Source of the DNA: Thermococcus nautili
GTDB lineage: Archaea > Methanobacteriota_B > Thermococci > Thermococcales > Thermococcaceae
NCBI RefSeq assembly: GCF_000585495.1
Contig: NZ_CP007264.1
Coordinates: forward strand, 248,001-312,000
DNA length: 64,000 nucleotides
Direction of reading: 5' to 3'
The position numbers and the translations under genes are program-made. The notes below the pieces were generated by a model, which was not told the origin of the DNA, did no database searches, and worked only from the letters and a program-made list of their open reading frames with translations. This document shows positions 8,830-17,646 of the stretch, one piece after another (positions within the stretch are counted from its first letter, which is position 1; each line of letters begins with the position of its first letter).

Positions 8830-10347
8830 TCATCCGCGCCTCCGCAGTGCAACGAGAAGCGAAAGTAGAAGGATGATTCCCGGCCCGCAGATGCTCCCTT
8901 CGGAGGATTCCTCTGTTGTGAATACCTTGACAGGAACTCCCTGTGTTTTCTCGATGGTTACCGGTTCCTCCACTGTCTTCACGTCGAGTTCTCCCTTTGT
9001 GGCCACTGGTCCGGGAGTTAGTTCAACGTCCACAGGCATTACGTTGACCCTGAAGCCGTACGTTCCAATGACGGGGCCCTCTGGTTTTGATTGCAGGTTG
9101 GACAGTATTGCAAAGCCCCGGAAGTGCAGCACCGCTCCTGAGGCGGTTGTTTCCCTCCAGATGGCTATGAAGGAATTCCCGTTTGCGCTCACTCCCACGG
9201 GCTCTGACAAGAACTCAGGCAGGGTCGTTTTTTCCCATGGCATTCCATTGGAGACCGCGACAAAGCTACCAACCACTATTCCCATCGTGTCGGTTTTTAT
9301 GACCGCGTAGGTGGTGTTAAGGCCATCGTTGCAGGCCAGCCTGAACGCCTCAACGACAGTTGGCTGGAAAAGGAGGTAGTTTCCTGAAACGGTCAGCGCC
9401 GGTGCCGGTTCCGTTGAAGATGTTCTCGTGCTCAGGACGGTGACGTTTTCACTTTTTTCAGTGCAGGTTTTCTCAGGAATCAGGATGTACAGCTTGGCCC
9501 AGATGGTGGAGTTCCCGACGATTGCCCCAAGAACCGTCCCGTTTGAGGAACCTCCGAGAAAGTAGACTGTATTCCCCAGCGAGAGCGCCGATTTTATGAA
9601 GAACCCCTTGAGCGAACTCGTCACCTTCCACGTTCCAACTGGGTTGCCCTCTTTATCGAGCCTCAGGTAGTACCAGTTCCTCTCATCGTGCAGTATCAGG
9701 TAGTATCCGTCCCCAACCTTTCCAATCGCCGTGCTGTAAAGTTCTCCGGGGCCGTGAGGTATCCTGTACTCCCTGGCCCAGAGGAGTTTCCCGTTTCCGT
9801 CGAGTGCCAGGACGACCGGAACCGTGACCTGCTCGTTCCCCCTGAAGCTGTCAACGTGGGTCGCGATGAGTATCTCATTTCCCGCCTGAACAGCGTCGTC
9901 AACGGTCATTATCCAGCCCGGGCTCACGTTGAGCAGGTAATCCTTGGACCACAGGAGTTTTCCGTCCCTGTCGAGTTTAATCACCCAGATGTCTGTGTGA
10001 TTTCCCTCGTCGCTCTGCCCGATGAGAAGGATTGAGCCGTTGGCGGTTGCCCTGAAAATTCTCGGTGAGGGGTGCAACGGGGCACCTTTTACGTTCTCGC
10101 CCCACTTAAGCGAGCCGTTGGGGTAGAAGTCCCCAACCCAGGCCCCCGGAACCACTGGCGTTCCATTGGAGGTCATGTTGAACGGAACAACAACCACGAA
10201 GCCTCCATCTCCATCGCTTCCTACACCCGCTATCACCTCTGGATACGTTGCCATACCTTCTGGCGGCGCAAGTATGACCGCAGAACCGCTGACAAGGCCA
10301 ATCGTAAGCAATGCAACAAACACAGCTGGGGGAACCCTCCAAGACAT
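8830..10347 (-). CDS. Secreted protein with CGP-CTERM surface anchor
   Basis: 505 residues. Residues 1-25 (MSWRVPPAVFVALLTIGLVSGS) are a signal peptide. The body is a beta-propeller-like repeat series with recurring W-phrases such as GSLKWGENVKG, GKLLWSKDYLL and GKLLWAREYRIP, each preceded by an aspartate-rich turn (LDRDGK, LDGNGK), resembling PQQ/WD-like surface propellers. It ends in the CGP-CTERM tripartite tail: CGPGIILLLSLLVALRRRG, i.e. CGP, a hydrophobic helix and basic residues, found on many Thermococcales surface proteins. Start ATG 10347 has GGTGGT upstream and a TATA-like TTTTTATATTT at about 10377-10390. Ligand unknown. Confidence 0.88.
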   Translation of the reverse strand: MSWRVPPAVFVALLTIGLVSGSAVILAPPEGMATYPEVIAGVGSDGDGGFVVVVPFNMTSNGTPVVPGAWVGDFYPNGSLKWGENVKGAPLHPSPRIFRATANGSILLIGQSDEGNHTDIWVIKLDRDGKLLWSKDYLLNVSPGWIMTVDDAVQAGNEILIATHVDSFRGNEQVTVPVVLALDGNGKLLWAREYRIPHGPGELYSTAIGKVGDGYYLILHDERNWYYLRLDKEGNPVGTWKVTSSLKGFFIKSALSLGNTVYFLGGSSNGTVLGAIVGNSTIWAKLYILIPEKTCTEKSENVTVLSTRTSSTEPAPALTVSGNYLLFQPTVVEAFRLACNDGLNTTYAVIKTDTMGIVVGSFVAVSNGMPWEKTTLPEFLSEPVGVSANGNSFIAIWRETTASGAVLHFRGFAILSNLQSKPEGPVIGTYGFRVNVMPVDVELTPGPVATKGELDVKTVEEPVTIEKTQGVPVKVFTTEESSEGSICGPGIILLLSLLVALRRRG

Positions 10348-10407
10348 ATCTACCACCAAATCCAACTTTGCAGAGGAAATATAAAAAGATTTCTTGGGGG
10401 AACACAA

Positions 10408-11568
10408 CTACTCGTCTAAGATGTTCAGCACGTCGAGCCTCTCGCACCAGGCTTTCTTCCCGAGCAAATCGCTAACGCTCGGCTTAGTTCTCCCCTTGTC
10501 GCCCGAAACCAGCTCCTTGATGTAGAGCCCTCCGTCGGTGACGAGACGAAGCTCGAAGTGCTTCTCGTCAACCCACCTCGCCTCGGCCTCGTGAACCTTC
10601 CTCACCCTCACCTTGTCGGCCCTCGCCTTCCTGACGCGCCAGGGCGTTCTCTGGTGTATCTCAAGCCCCTCCAGCTTCCTCGCAACTTCCTCGGCTTCCT
10701 CCGGCGTTATGCCCTCCTCGACGAGAACGAGAGCGAGGTATTCCTTCCTGTGGTTCTTAGTTAGAACCTCCTCGGCTTCCTTCGCCGAGACGAAGCGAAG
10801 ATTAAGAACCTCCACCTTCCCACTCGCGTTTATCTCCTCCGCTATCTTCCGGAGGTCAACCCTTCTCCTCCTCGGGCTCTTAATTTCAACTATGAAGGGC
10901 CTTCCGTTGCCGAGGGTTCTGACATCAACGTCCTCTCTCCCCGCGCCTTTGAAGACGCACTTACCTTCGAAGGCCTTCGAAAACGCCCGACAGATTATCG
11001 AGGCTACGCTGTCCTCGAAGTCGGGCAGAGGCGTCTGGGGAATCCTGCGCACGAGCTTTCTATAACGCCCGTAAACGTAAACCGGGTTGATTTGAAGCTC
11101 TATCTCACCAGAGAACGGCTCGACTATGAAAACAAGGTCGGGGTTCTTCGAGGTCTCTTTTTCCATTGCCCTCCCAAAGGCCTTGCCGAGCTCGCGGTTG
11201 AACTCACGGTTTATCGGCTCGGCGGTGTCAATATTGAACTCCTCCCAGATAGCCTTCTCTTTCTCCTTGATTTCCTCCGGGAAGCGGGAACCGACGAGAA
11301 ACGTCTCGAACTCGATATCCTTGCTCGCTTCCTCCATGGCCTCCACGAGCTCGGGAATCCTCTCAAAGACGTTGTGGCAGAGCTCACACTCCTCTGGCTC
11401 AGCTATCGGTTCTAAGCCCCTCGCGGAGCGCTCCATGTTGAGGACGAACCTTATTGCTTTCCCCCGCTCCTCGTTCGTCCCCTTACCGAGCCTGGCGAAG
11501 AGCCTGCCGAGGCAGTGGTCGCAGAGTTTGTGCTCCTCAAGAACCCTTTCGGCCTTCTCGACTATCAT
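10408..11568 (-). CDS. pus10: tRNA pseudouridine(54/55) synthase Pus10
   Basis: 386 residues. Converts U54 and U55 in the T loop of tRNAs to pseudouridine. The N-terminal zinc-binding/THUMP-like part shows CDHCLGRLFARLGKG and a second pair in CELCHNVFERI. The catalytic domain contains the family's AGREDVDVRTLGNGRPFIVE, in which the first aspartate after GRE is the catalytic residue, then EIKSPRRRR and HQRTPWRVRKARADKVR. It ends with KELVSGDKGRTKPSVSDLLG. Family length is normal. Monocistronic, divergent from the HTH/Zn-ribbon gene, whose start lies 45 bases away. Confidence 0.95.
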   Translation of the reverse strand: MIVEKAERVLEEHKLCDHCLGRLFARLGKGTNEERGKAIRFVLNMERSARGLEPIAEPEECELCHNVFERIPELVEAMEEASKDIEFETFLVGSRFPEEIKEKEKAIWEEFNIDTAEPINREFNRELGKAFGRAMEKETSKNPDLVFIVEPFSGEIELQINPVYVYGRYRKLVRRIPQTPLPDFEDSVASIICRAFSKAFEGKCVFKGAGREDVDVRTLGNGRPFIVEIKSPRRRRVDLRKIAEEINASGKVEVLNLRFVSAKEAEEVLTKNHRKEYLALVLVEEGITPEEAEEVARKLEGLEIHQRTPWRVRKARADKVRVRKVHEAEARWVDEKHFELRLVTDGGLYIKELVSGDKGRTKPSVSDLLGKKAWCERLDVLNILDE

Positions 11569-11582
11569 CGTCCCACCCTAAA

Positions 11583-11593
11583 GTTTTTTATTC
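11583..11593 (+). promoter_or_regulatory. TATA box of the HTH/Zn-ribbon gene
   Basis: AGTTTTTTATTCC is centred about 25 bases before ATG 11613, implying a leaderless transcript. Confidence 0.45.
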
Positions 11594-11612
11594 CTCCTCC
11601 CAAGTTCCTCCG

Positions 11613-11906
11613 ATGGCCACTCGACGGGAACGGATAATAAGCCTTTTGGAGGAGCGGGATTATTCGGTGAGCGAGTTAGCCCAGGTTCTCGGAATCCGGG
11701 GCAGGGGGAGCAAAAAGCTCATTCTGGAGGACCTCAAGGCGATTCAGAAAATCCTAAGGCGCGAGGGAAAGGTTCTGCTTGTCAAACCGGCCGAGTGCAG
11801 GAAGTGCGGTTTCGTTTTCAGGCCCGAAATCAACATTCCCTCCCGCTGTCCGCGCTGTAAGAGCGAGTGGATTGAGGAGCCGAGGTTCATGATTGCCGAG
11901 CGGTGA
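11613..11906 (+). CDS. HTH/zinc-ribbon transcriptional regulator (COG3357-like)
   Basis: 97 residues. The N-terminal half is a winged-helix-like HTH (ERIISLLEERDYSVSELAQ followed by SKKLILEDLKAIQKILRRE); the C-terminal half is a zinc ribbon with two cysteine pairs (CRKCGFVF and CPRCKSEW). This combination fits the small archaeal regulators described as HTH fused to a Zn-ribbon. Targets are unknown. ATG 11613 sits 25 bases behind a TATA-like element, so the mRNA is probably leaderless. Located between pus10 and gatD without overlap; gatD has its own TATA box. Confidence 0.82.
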   Translation: MATRRERIISLLEERDYSVSELAQVLGIRGRGSKKLILEDLKAIQKILRREGKVLLVKPAECRKCGFVFRPEINIPSRCPRCKSEWIEEPRFMIAER

Positions 11907-11968
11907 GGCAAAAGCCCTTATAAGCCGGGCCCCTATTCTCATCGGTTGAAGTGTACGAGGGGATGCTT

Positions 11969-13288
11969 ATGAGGAAGGTTGAGGAGTTCATGAAGAGACA
12001 TGGACTTGAGGTAGGCGACCTCGTGAGGGTCGTCAAAAGGGAAGGGGACGAGAGAATTACCTTTGAGGGCCTCGTGATGCCTCCGTACGAGCTTTCGCCC
12101 GGCGAAACGCTGACGATAAAGCTCGACAACGGCTACAACGTCGGCGTTCTCATTGATGCAATCGAGGGCGTTGAAATCCTTGAGAAGGCCGTCGAGAAGC
12201 CGAAGATGGAGTTCAAGGAAGTTCTCCCGCGGAAGGAGGGCCTCCCGAACGTCAGGATTCTCGGAACCGGAGGAACGATAGCGAGCAGGATTGACTACAA
12301 GACTGGGGCAGTTCACCCTGCTTTCACCGCCGAGGAGCTTGCGAAGGCCGTCCCGGAGATATTCGAGATGGCCAACGTTACGCCCGAGCTCATAATGAAC
12401 ATTTTAAGCGAGGACATGAAGCCGGCCTACTGGGCGAGGATAGCCGAGGAGGTAGCCAAAGCCCTCAACGGCGGTGAGGACGGCGTTGTGATAGCGCACG
12501 GAACTGATACAATGGCCTATACCGCCTCGGCCCTGAGCTTCATGCTGAGGAACCTTACGAAGCCGGTCGTCCTCGTTGGTGCGCAGAGGAGCTCTGACAG
12601 GCCGAGCAGTGACGCGGCCATGAACCTCACCTGTGCGGTCAGGATGGCGACGAGCGACGTTGCCGAGGTCATGGTGGTGATGCACGGCGAGACGAGCGAC
12701 ACCTACTGTTTAGCCCACCGTGGAACGAAGGTCAGGAAGATGCACACCAGCAGGCGCGATGCTTTCAGGAGTATAAACGACGTCCCGATAGCAAGGATAT
12801 GGCCGAAAGGTGGGATAGAGTTCCTCAGGAGCGACTACAGGAGGAGAAGTGAGGGAGAAGTCATAGCCGACACGAAGATTGAGGAAAAGGTTGCAATCCT
12901 GAAAATCTACCCAGGAATCAGCGGTGAGCTCCTCGACTTCCTCGTTGATAAGGGCTACAAGGGTGTTGTGATAGAGGGAACCGGTCTCGGTCACGTTCCG
13001 CAGGACTTCATCCCCCACGTCCAGCGCGCGGTCGAGGAAGGCGTGGCAGTCTGCGTCACGAGCCAGTGCCTCTACGGCAGGGTGAACCTAAACGTCTACT
13101 CCAACGGCAGGAAGCTCCTGAAGGCGGGGGCGATACCCTGTGAGGACATGTTGCCAGAGACGGCCTACGTCAAGCTCATGTGGGTCCTCGGCCACACGAG
13201 GGAGCTTAGTGAGGTAAGGAAGATGATGCTGACGAACTACGCCGGCGAGATTACGCCCTACACGAGGTACGACACGTTCTTGAGGTGA
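11969..13288 (+). CDS. gatD: Glu-tRNA(Gln) amidotransferase subunit D
   Basis: 439 residues. With GatE it converts misacylated Glu-tRNA(Gln) to Gln-tRNA(Gln); GatD is the asparaginase-like subunit that releases ammonia from an amide donor. N-terminal SH3-like/barrel part ([17 protein letters not shown]-type), then asparaginase motifs [14 protein letters not shown] (first catalytic Thr), [13 protein letters not shown] (second Thr-Asp pair) and [20 protein letters not shown] 11969 is preferred because GAGGGG lies seven bases upstream and the protein then begins MRKVEEF; GTG 11951 and ATG 11963 are alternatives. TATA-like CCTTATAAG precedes at about 11913-11922. Stop overlaps the gatE region. 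Confidence 0.95.
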   Translation: MRKVEEFMKRHGLEVGDLVRVVKREGDERITFEGLVMPPYELSPGETLTIKLDNGYNVGVLIDAIEGVEILEKAVEKPKMEFKEVLPRKEGLPNVRILGTGGTIASRIDYKTGAVHPAFTAEELAKAVPEIFEMANVTPELIMNILSEDMKPAYWARIAEEVAKALNGGEDGVVIAHGTDTMAYTASALSFMLRNLTKPVVLVGAQRSSDRPSSDAAMNLTCAVRMATSDVAEVMVVMHGETSDTYCLAHRGTKVRKMHTSRRDAFRSINDVPIARIWPKGGIEFLRSDYRRRSEGEVIADTKIEEKVAILKIYPGISGELLDFLVDKGYKGVVIEGTGLGHVPQDFIPHVQRAVEEGVAVCVTSQCLYGRVNLNVYSNGRKLLKAGAIPCEDMLPETAYVKLMWVLGHTRELSEVRKMMLTNYAGEITPYTRYDTFLR

Positions 13289-13293
13289 TGAAG

Positions 13294-15186
13294 ATGACCG
13301 AGAAGTTCGATTACAAGGAGCTCGGCCTTAAGGTCGGTCTTGAGATTCACAGACAGCTCGATACCAAGAAGCTGTTCTCGCTCGTTCCGAGCGAGCTGAC
13401 CGAGAAGGTGGACTTCACCTTTGAAAGACGCCTCAGGCCCACGATGAGCGAGCTCGGCGAAATTGACCCCGCGGCACTTGAGGAGTTCAAGAAGGGGAGG
13501 AAGTACATTTACGAAGGCAACTACGAGCTGAGCGACCTCGTTTATATGGACGAGGAACCGCCAAGGGGACCTGACAGAGAGGCTTTGGAGGTTACACTTC
13601 AGATTGCCTACCTGCTGAACGCCAAGCCCGTTGACGAGGTCCACTTCATGCGTAAAATCGTCATTGACGGCTCGAACGTTTCGGGCTTCCAGAGGACGGC
13701 GATAATAGCGCTCGACGGAAGGGTTGATACTCCATGGGGAAGCGTTGGAATCCCGACGATATGCCTTGAGGAAGACGCCTGCAGAATCGTCGAGAGGAAG
13801 GAGAAGGAGGTAATCTACCGCCTCGACCGCCTCGGCATCCCGCTCGTTGAGATAAGCACGACACCGGACATACACCACCCGGAGCAGGCTAAGGTGGTCG
13901 CGAAGTACATCGGCGACGCCCTGAGGGCCACCCGGAAGGTCAAGCGCGGTCTCGGAACGATAAGGCAAGATTTGAACGTCTCGATTAAAGGTGGCACCCG
14001 CGTCGAGATTAAGGGAGTGCAGGAGCTCGACATGATTCCGCTCATCATCGAGAGGGAAGTTGAGAGACAGCTTAACCTGCTCAAGATAAGGGACGAGCTC
14101 CGTGAGAGGGGTGTTAAGCCTGAGGACATTAAGGAGGAGTTCTACGACGTTACCGACGTCTTCGAGAACACTGAGTCCAAGATAATCGCCCGGACGATAA
14201 AGAAGGGCGGTAAGGTTTTGGCAGTCAAACTGCCGAAGTTCAGGGGTTTAATCGGCAGGGAAATTCAGCCCGGCAGGAGGCTCGGCACTGAGATGGCCGA
14301 CAGGGCCAAGAAGTACGTGAAGGGCATCTTCCACATCGATGAGTTACCGAATTATGGAATTACAGAAAAAGAGGTTAATGCAGTTATTGAAAAACTCAAC
14401 CTCGGAGAGCTCGACGCCTTCGTTCTCGTTGCGGCGGACGAGGAAACGGCAAAGAAGGCCCTCCGCGAGGTGATTAAGCGCGCGAGAGAAGCTATAGAGG
14501 GCGTCCCAGAGGAGACGAGGAGGGCCCTGCCCGACGGAAACACTCAATACATGCGCCCGCTCCCCGGAAAGGCGAGGATGTATCCTGAAACGGACATACC
14601 CTCGATTTTCATTCCGCCTGAGGAGAAGGAGAGAATTAAGGCCAACCTGCCAGAGCTCCCGCAGGAGAGGGTTGAGCGCTACGTGAAGGAGTATGGGATT
14701 GACAAAAGCCTGGCAGAGACCCTCGTAAACGACGAGCGCGACGAGCTCTTCGAGGAGCTCGTGAAGAAGGGAGTAAAACCCTCGCTGGCCGCTTCAATCC
14801 TCGTGGTCGTCCTCAAGGGCCTCAAGAAGGAGGTTCCGATTGAGAACATCACGGACGAGCACATCAGAGAAGCATTTGAGCTTTACCTCGACGGTAAGAT
14901 TGCCAAGGAGGCCTTTGAGGAGATATTCAAGGAGCTTGCGAAGAATCCGGAGAAGACCGCCGAGCAGGTGGCAGAGGAGAAGGGTCTAACGCTCCTCAGC
15001 GAGGAAGAGGTTGAGAAAATCATTGATGAGGTAATCCAGGCAAACATAGACGTCATCAAGGCCAAGGGAATGGGCGCGATGGGCATGATAATGGGAAGGG
15101 CAATGGCAAAGCTCCGCGGAAGGGCCGACGGCAAGCTCGTGAGCACCTTAGTGAGAAGGAAGATTCGGGAGCTGAGCGGGAGCTAA
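13294..15186 (+). CDS. gatE: Glu-tRNA(Gln) amidotransferase subunit E
   Basis: 630 residues. GatE binds tRNA(Gln) and phosphorylates/amidates the glutamyl ester using ammonia channelled from GatD. Signature stretches: [20 protein letters not shown] at the N-terminus, [16 protein letters not shown], and [20 protein letters not shown] in the catalytic cradle; an AspRS-like insert (residues of about 280-400) and a C-terminal helical/YqeY-like tail follow. ATG 13294 is preferred ([17 protein letters not shown] six bases upstream); ATG 13288 overlaps the gatD stop. Operon with gatD, no gap. A T-rich stretch after the stop (15190-15215) may end the transcript. Confidence 0.96.
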   Translation: MTEKFDYKELGLKVGLEIHRQLDTKKLFSLVPSELTEKVDFTFERRLRPTMSELGEIDPAALEEFKKGRKYIYEGNYELSDLVYMDEEPPRGPDREALEVTLQIAYLLNAKPVDEVHFMRKIVIDGSNVSGFQRTAIIALDGRVDTPWGSVGIPTICLEEDACRIVERKEKEVIYRLDRLGIPLVEISTTPDIHHPEQAKVVAKYIGDALRATRKVKRGLGTIRQDLNVSIKGGTRVEIKGVQELDMIPLIIEREVERQLNLLKIRDELRERGVKPEDIKEEFYDVTDVFENTESKIIARTIKKGGKVLAVKLPKFRGLIGREIQPGRRLGTEMADRAKKYVKGIFHIDELPNYGITEKEVNAVIEKLNLGELDAFVLVAADEETAKKALREVIKRAREAIEGVPEETRRALPDGNTQYMRPLPGKARMYPETDIPSIFIPPEEKERIKANLPELPQERVERYVKEYGIDKSLAETLVNDERDELFEELVKKGVKPSLAASILVVVLKGLKKEVPIENITDEHIREAFELYLDGKIAKEAFEEIFKELAKNPEKTAEQVAEEKGLTLLSEEEVEKIIDEVIQANIDVIKAKGMGAMGMIMGRAMAKLRGRADGKLVSTLVRRKIRELSGS

Positions 15187-15216
15187 CTTTTTAAGTTCTT
15201 TTTCTTACTTTTATTG

Positions 15217-15732
15217 ATGGTTAAGGCAAAGTTCGTTGTCAGATACTTCGTGGTCGACTCTAGGGATGTTGATGTCAGAAAACTGGCGGGGACTTATATA
15301 GCCCTGCCTAGCCCTGACGTGGAGAGCCTGTACTGGGCACTTTATCAGATTCTCATGTCGGAGAGTAGTGCAACGGTTATCAAAACGCCAGAAGACATCT
15401 ATTACGTCGCTGAAGGCGCTCACGTTATTAAAAACGCCAAGGAGAGCTATGAGTTCATTATACGTAGAGAAAACGGGCTAAGGAGGGTTGCTGAAGAAAT
15501 ACTCGGTGTGAAGAGGCTCAAGCTCGACACCGTTGTGAATATCGTCCAGGCCGCTCTTTGGGGTTTGGCAATCCTCCTCGGCTACTTGGGCTACAAAAAC
15601 GACGCTCTCAACGAGGTTTCCTCATACATGGCCCTTCTCTTTCTGCTCTCTGGGGTTATTGAGAACTTCAGAAGGGGCTACAAAAAGCGGGAGCGGGTCA
15701 GAGCATCGGCTCCTCATCACGCCTCAGAGTGA
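15217..15732 (+). CDS. Small membrane protein, unknown
   Basis: 171 residues. A soluble N-terminal part (to about residue 105) is followed by two hydrophobic segments (VVNIVQAALWGLAILLGYLG and SSYMALLFLLSGVIENF) and a basic cytoplasmic tail. No family recognised. It starts 30 bases behind gatE. The last 13 or so codons overlap a C/D box sRNA encoded on the opposite strand, so the 3' end may be shaped by the RNA rather than by the protein. Architecture (soluble domain then a hydrophobic pair) resembles the next gene, though clear sequence similarity is not visible. Confidence 0.65.
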   Translation: MVKAKFVVRYFVVDSRDVDVRKLAGTYIALPSPDVESLYWALYQILMSESSATVIKTPEDIYYVAEGAHVIKNAKESYEFIIRRENGLRRVAEEILGVKRLKLDTVVNIVQAALWGLAILLGYLGYKNDALNEVSSYMALLFLLSGVIENFRRGYKKRERVRASAPHHASE

Positions 15733-15755
15733 GGGAAAAGCGCTCATCATCCCCG
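15692..15755 (-). ncRNA. C/D box guide sRNA
   Basis: Read on the minus strand the order is C box ATGATGA (15750-15744), a 16-nt guide, D' box CTGA (15727-15724), spacer GGC, C' box GTGATGA (15720-15714), a 12-nt guide, D box CTGA (15701-15698). All four boxes are consensus, the D'-C' spacer and the D guide have the usual lengths, and GGG before C can pair with CCC after D. C/D sRNAs with L7Ae, Nop5 and fibrillarin direct 2'-O-methylation at the fifth base from the D or D' box. The D' guide GCGCTTTTCCCTCACT is complementary to a conserved 23S segment (see findings). It overlaps the 3' end of the plus-strand membrane protein gene. Confidence 0.85.
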
Positions 15756-15840
15756 TTTCCGTTTTCCCTCTGCCCTTTTAAAGCCTGCCTTACCAACGCG
15801 GGGCGAAAACCATTTAAAGCGTGAAGTCGTTTTCTCTCCG

Positions 15841-16413
15841 ATGAAGTTCGTCAACGCCGTCCCAATCCTCTACTACGAGCTCAACGTTCCGCCGGAGAGG
15901 GTTAGGGAGGCCTTTCCTTTGGCACTTGAGTTCAAGAACCCTACTCCAGAGAGCTTCTCAATCGTGCAGCCACCTGGAAAGAACGCGGGACTGCTCGTGA
16001 TTGATGTCAAAGCTGAAAACCGCTACGTCTTCGTCCTTTCGGTTAAAGATGAGCTGGTTTTAATCAACGAAACCTTACCGAGAGTCTTTGTAATCCATCC
16101 AAAGAACCTCGGAGAGTTTTTCAGGGCCCTCGCTGAGGACGAGCTTGAGAGCCTCAAGGGCACCAAGAGGAAGGGAAAGTGGTGGCGTTTTCTCATAGAC
16201 TTCGCCGCAACTTCGGGGGTCATTTACATCGAGAACGAGCTTCACATAGGCTTCTGGACGGCGATTCTCCTGGCTGTAATCTTCGCGGAGGTTGAGTACC
16301 TCTTCGGCCCCAAGCAGGTCAAGGGACCTGCCACTGAGCTCGATGAGAAGACAGTCAGGAAAATGTACGAGGTTTCGGAGAAGAAGGGAAAGGTGGTGAA
16401 GGTCTCCCTTTAG
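15841..16413 (+). CDS. Membrane protein of unknown function
   Basis: 190 residues: a soluble N-terminal domain (about 1-115), a basic patch KGTKRKGKWW, then two hydrophobic stretches (FLIDFAATSGVIYI and IGFWTAILLAVIFAEVEYLFG) and a charged tail. Not recognised. A TATA-like CATTTAAAG at about 15811-15819 is roughly 25 bases before ATG 15841, implying a leaderless mRNA. The stop overlaps the hmgA stop by 4 bases on the opposite strand. Confidence 0.65.
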   Translation: MKFVNAVPILYYELNVPPERVREAFPLALEFKNPTPESFSIVQPPGKNAGLLVIDVKAENRYVFVLSVKDELVLINETLPRVFVIHPKNLGEFFRALAEDELESLKGTKRKGKWWRFLIDFAATSGVIYIENELHIGFWTAILLAVIFAEVEYLFGPKQVKGPATELDEKTVRKMYEVSEKKGKVVKVSL

Positions 16414-17630
16414 CGTCCCAGCTCCTTGTGGGCTTTCGCGAGGTGCTTCGCCGCTATCGCCGCGAGGAGCGAGAGTTCCCCAGCCAAAACCGCTCCCGCA
16501 ACTATCTCCGCGAACTTCTTGGCGTTTGTTCCAGGTGGGTCGCCCCCTCCAGCGACGCCCATAATGCTTAAAGCCTCCCTCTGGGTCGGGACGCGCGTTC
16601 CTCCCCCAACCGTTCCGATTTCGAGGCTCGGCATTGTTATGCTGATGTAGAGGTCTCCCTCAGGCGTAACTTCGGCGAGGGTTATGCCGTGTGAACCTTC
16701 GGTAATCTGTGCCTCGTCCTGCCCCGTGGCGAGGAATATTGCCCCGACTATATTGCCGAAGTGGGCGTTGAAGCCGTAAGAGCCGGCCTGGGCCGACCCG
16801 ACGAGGTTCTTGCGGTAGTTCACCTCCGCTATGAGTTCTGGCGTCGTCTTCAGCTTCCTCTCGACTATCTCACGCGGAATTATTGCCTCCGCTATCACCG
16901 TCTTACCGCGTCCGTTGATGAAGTTCATCGCGTTGGGTTTCTTGTCAACGCAGAGGTTGCCAGAGAGAGCGAGATAGCGAACGTCGGGGAACTTCTCTTC
17001 GATGACCTTCATTATCTCCTCGCTCGCTATCGTCACCATGTTCATTCCCATAGCGTCGCCGGTCTCGAACTCGAAGCGCAGGTATAGGTTGTTGCCCACT
17101 ATGAAGGGCTTAACGTCCCTGAGCTTTCCGTGCCTGGTGACCTTGCTGACGGCCTTCTCCTGGAGGTAGTCGATGTTCTCCTTCACCCACTCCGCGACTT
17201 CCCTCGCCCTCCTCGCGTCAGGGCACTTGAGGAGCGGTGCACGGGTCATCTTGTCGTCGATAAGCGTCGTTTTGACGCCACCTGCCTCGGTCAGGGCGGA
17301 GCAACCGCGGTTCACGCTGGCAACGAGCGCCCCCTCTGTTGTGGCGAGGGGTATGTAGAACTCGCCCTTCGCGTACTCGCCGTTGATTTTGAGCGGTCCG
17401 GCAACGCCCATGGGTATCTGGACGACGCCTATCATGTTCTCGATGTTCCTGCCGATGACCTGCTCGGGGTCTATGCTGTAGTGCCCGATGTGTTCGAGCT
17501 TCACGCCGAGCTTTTTCTCAAGGGCCTTTCTCCTGACCTCGGTCGCGGTTCTCTTGTCCGTGTACTTCTCAACCTGGTGGAGCTTTACCTCTCCCTTAAC
17601 GACCTTCTCAACGAGCTCCTCAAACTCCAT
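16410..17630 (-). CDS. hmgA: Hydroxymethylglutaryl-CoA reductase
   Basis: 406 residues. Reduces HMG-CoA to mevalonate with NADPH, the committed step of archaeal isoprenoid lipid synthesis. Class I motifs: ENMIGVVQIPMGVAGPL (substrate loop), ATTEGALVASVNRGC with the catalytic Glu, cofactor motif GDAMGMNMV, GNLCVDKKPN with the catalytic Lys, SLEIGTVGGGT, and the C-terminal catalytic His in AKHLAKAH. Lacks the eukaryotic membrane anchor, so it is soluble. Starts ATG 17630 behind a GGGGGTG-like site, 16 bases downstream of the MinD-like gene on the same strand. Confidence 0.97.
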   Translation of the reverse strand: MEFEELVEKVVKGEVKLHQVEKYTDKRTATEVRRKALEKKLGVKLEHIGHYSIDPEQVIGRNIENMIGVVQIPMGVAGPLKINGEYAKGEFYIPLATTEGALVASVNRGCSALTEAGGVKTTLIDDKMTRAPLLKCPDARRAREVAEWVKENIDYLQEKAVSKVTRHGKLRDVKPFIVGNNLYLRFEFETGDAMGMNMVTIASEEIMKVIEEKFPDVRYLALSGNLCVDKKPNAMNFINGRGKTVIAEAIIPREIVERKLKTTPELIAEVNYRKNLVGSAQAGSYGFNAHFGNIVGAIFLATGQDEAQITEGSHGITLAEVTPEGDLYISITMPSLEIGTVGGGTRVPTQREALSIMGVAGGGDPPGTNAKKFAEIVAGAVLAGELSLLAAIAAKHLAKAHKELGR

Positions 17631-17646
17631 TTCAACACCCCCAGAA

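Noticed and set aside
10348-10407. An N-terminal extension of the CGP-CTERM protein
   Set aside because: The extra 20 residues would precede a complete signal peptide and overlap the predicted promoter; ATG 10347 has a ribosome binding site.
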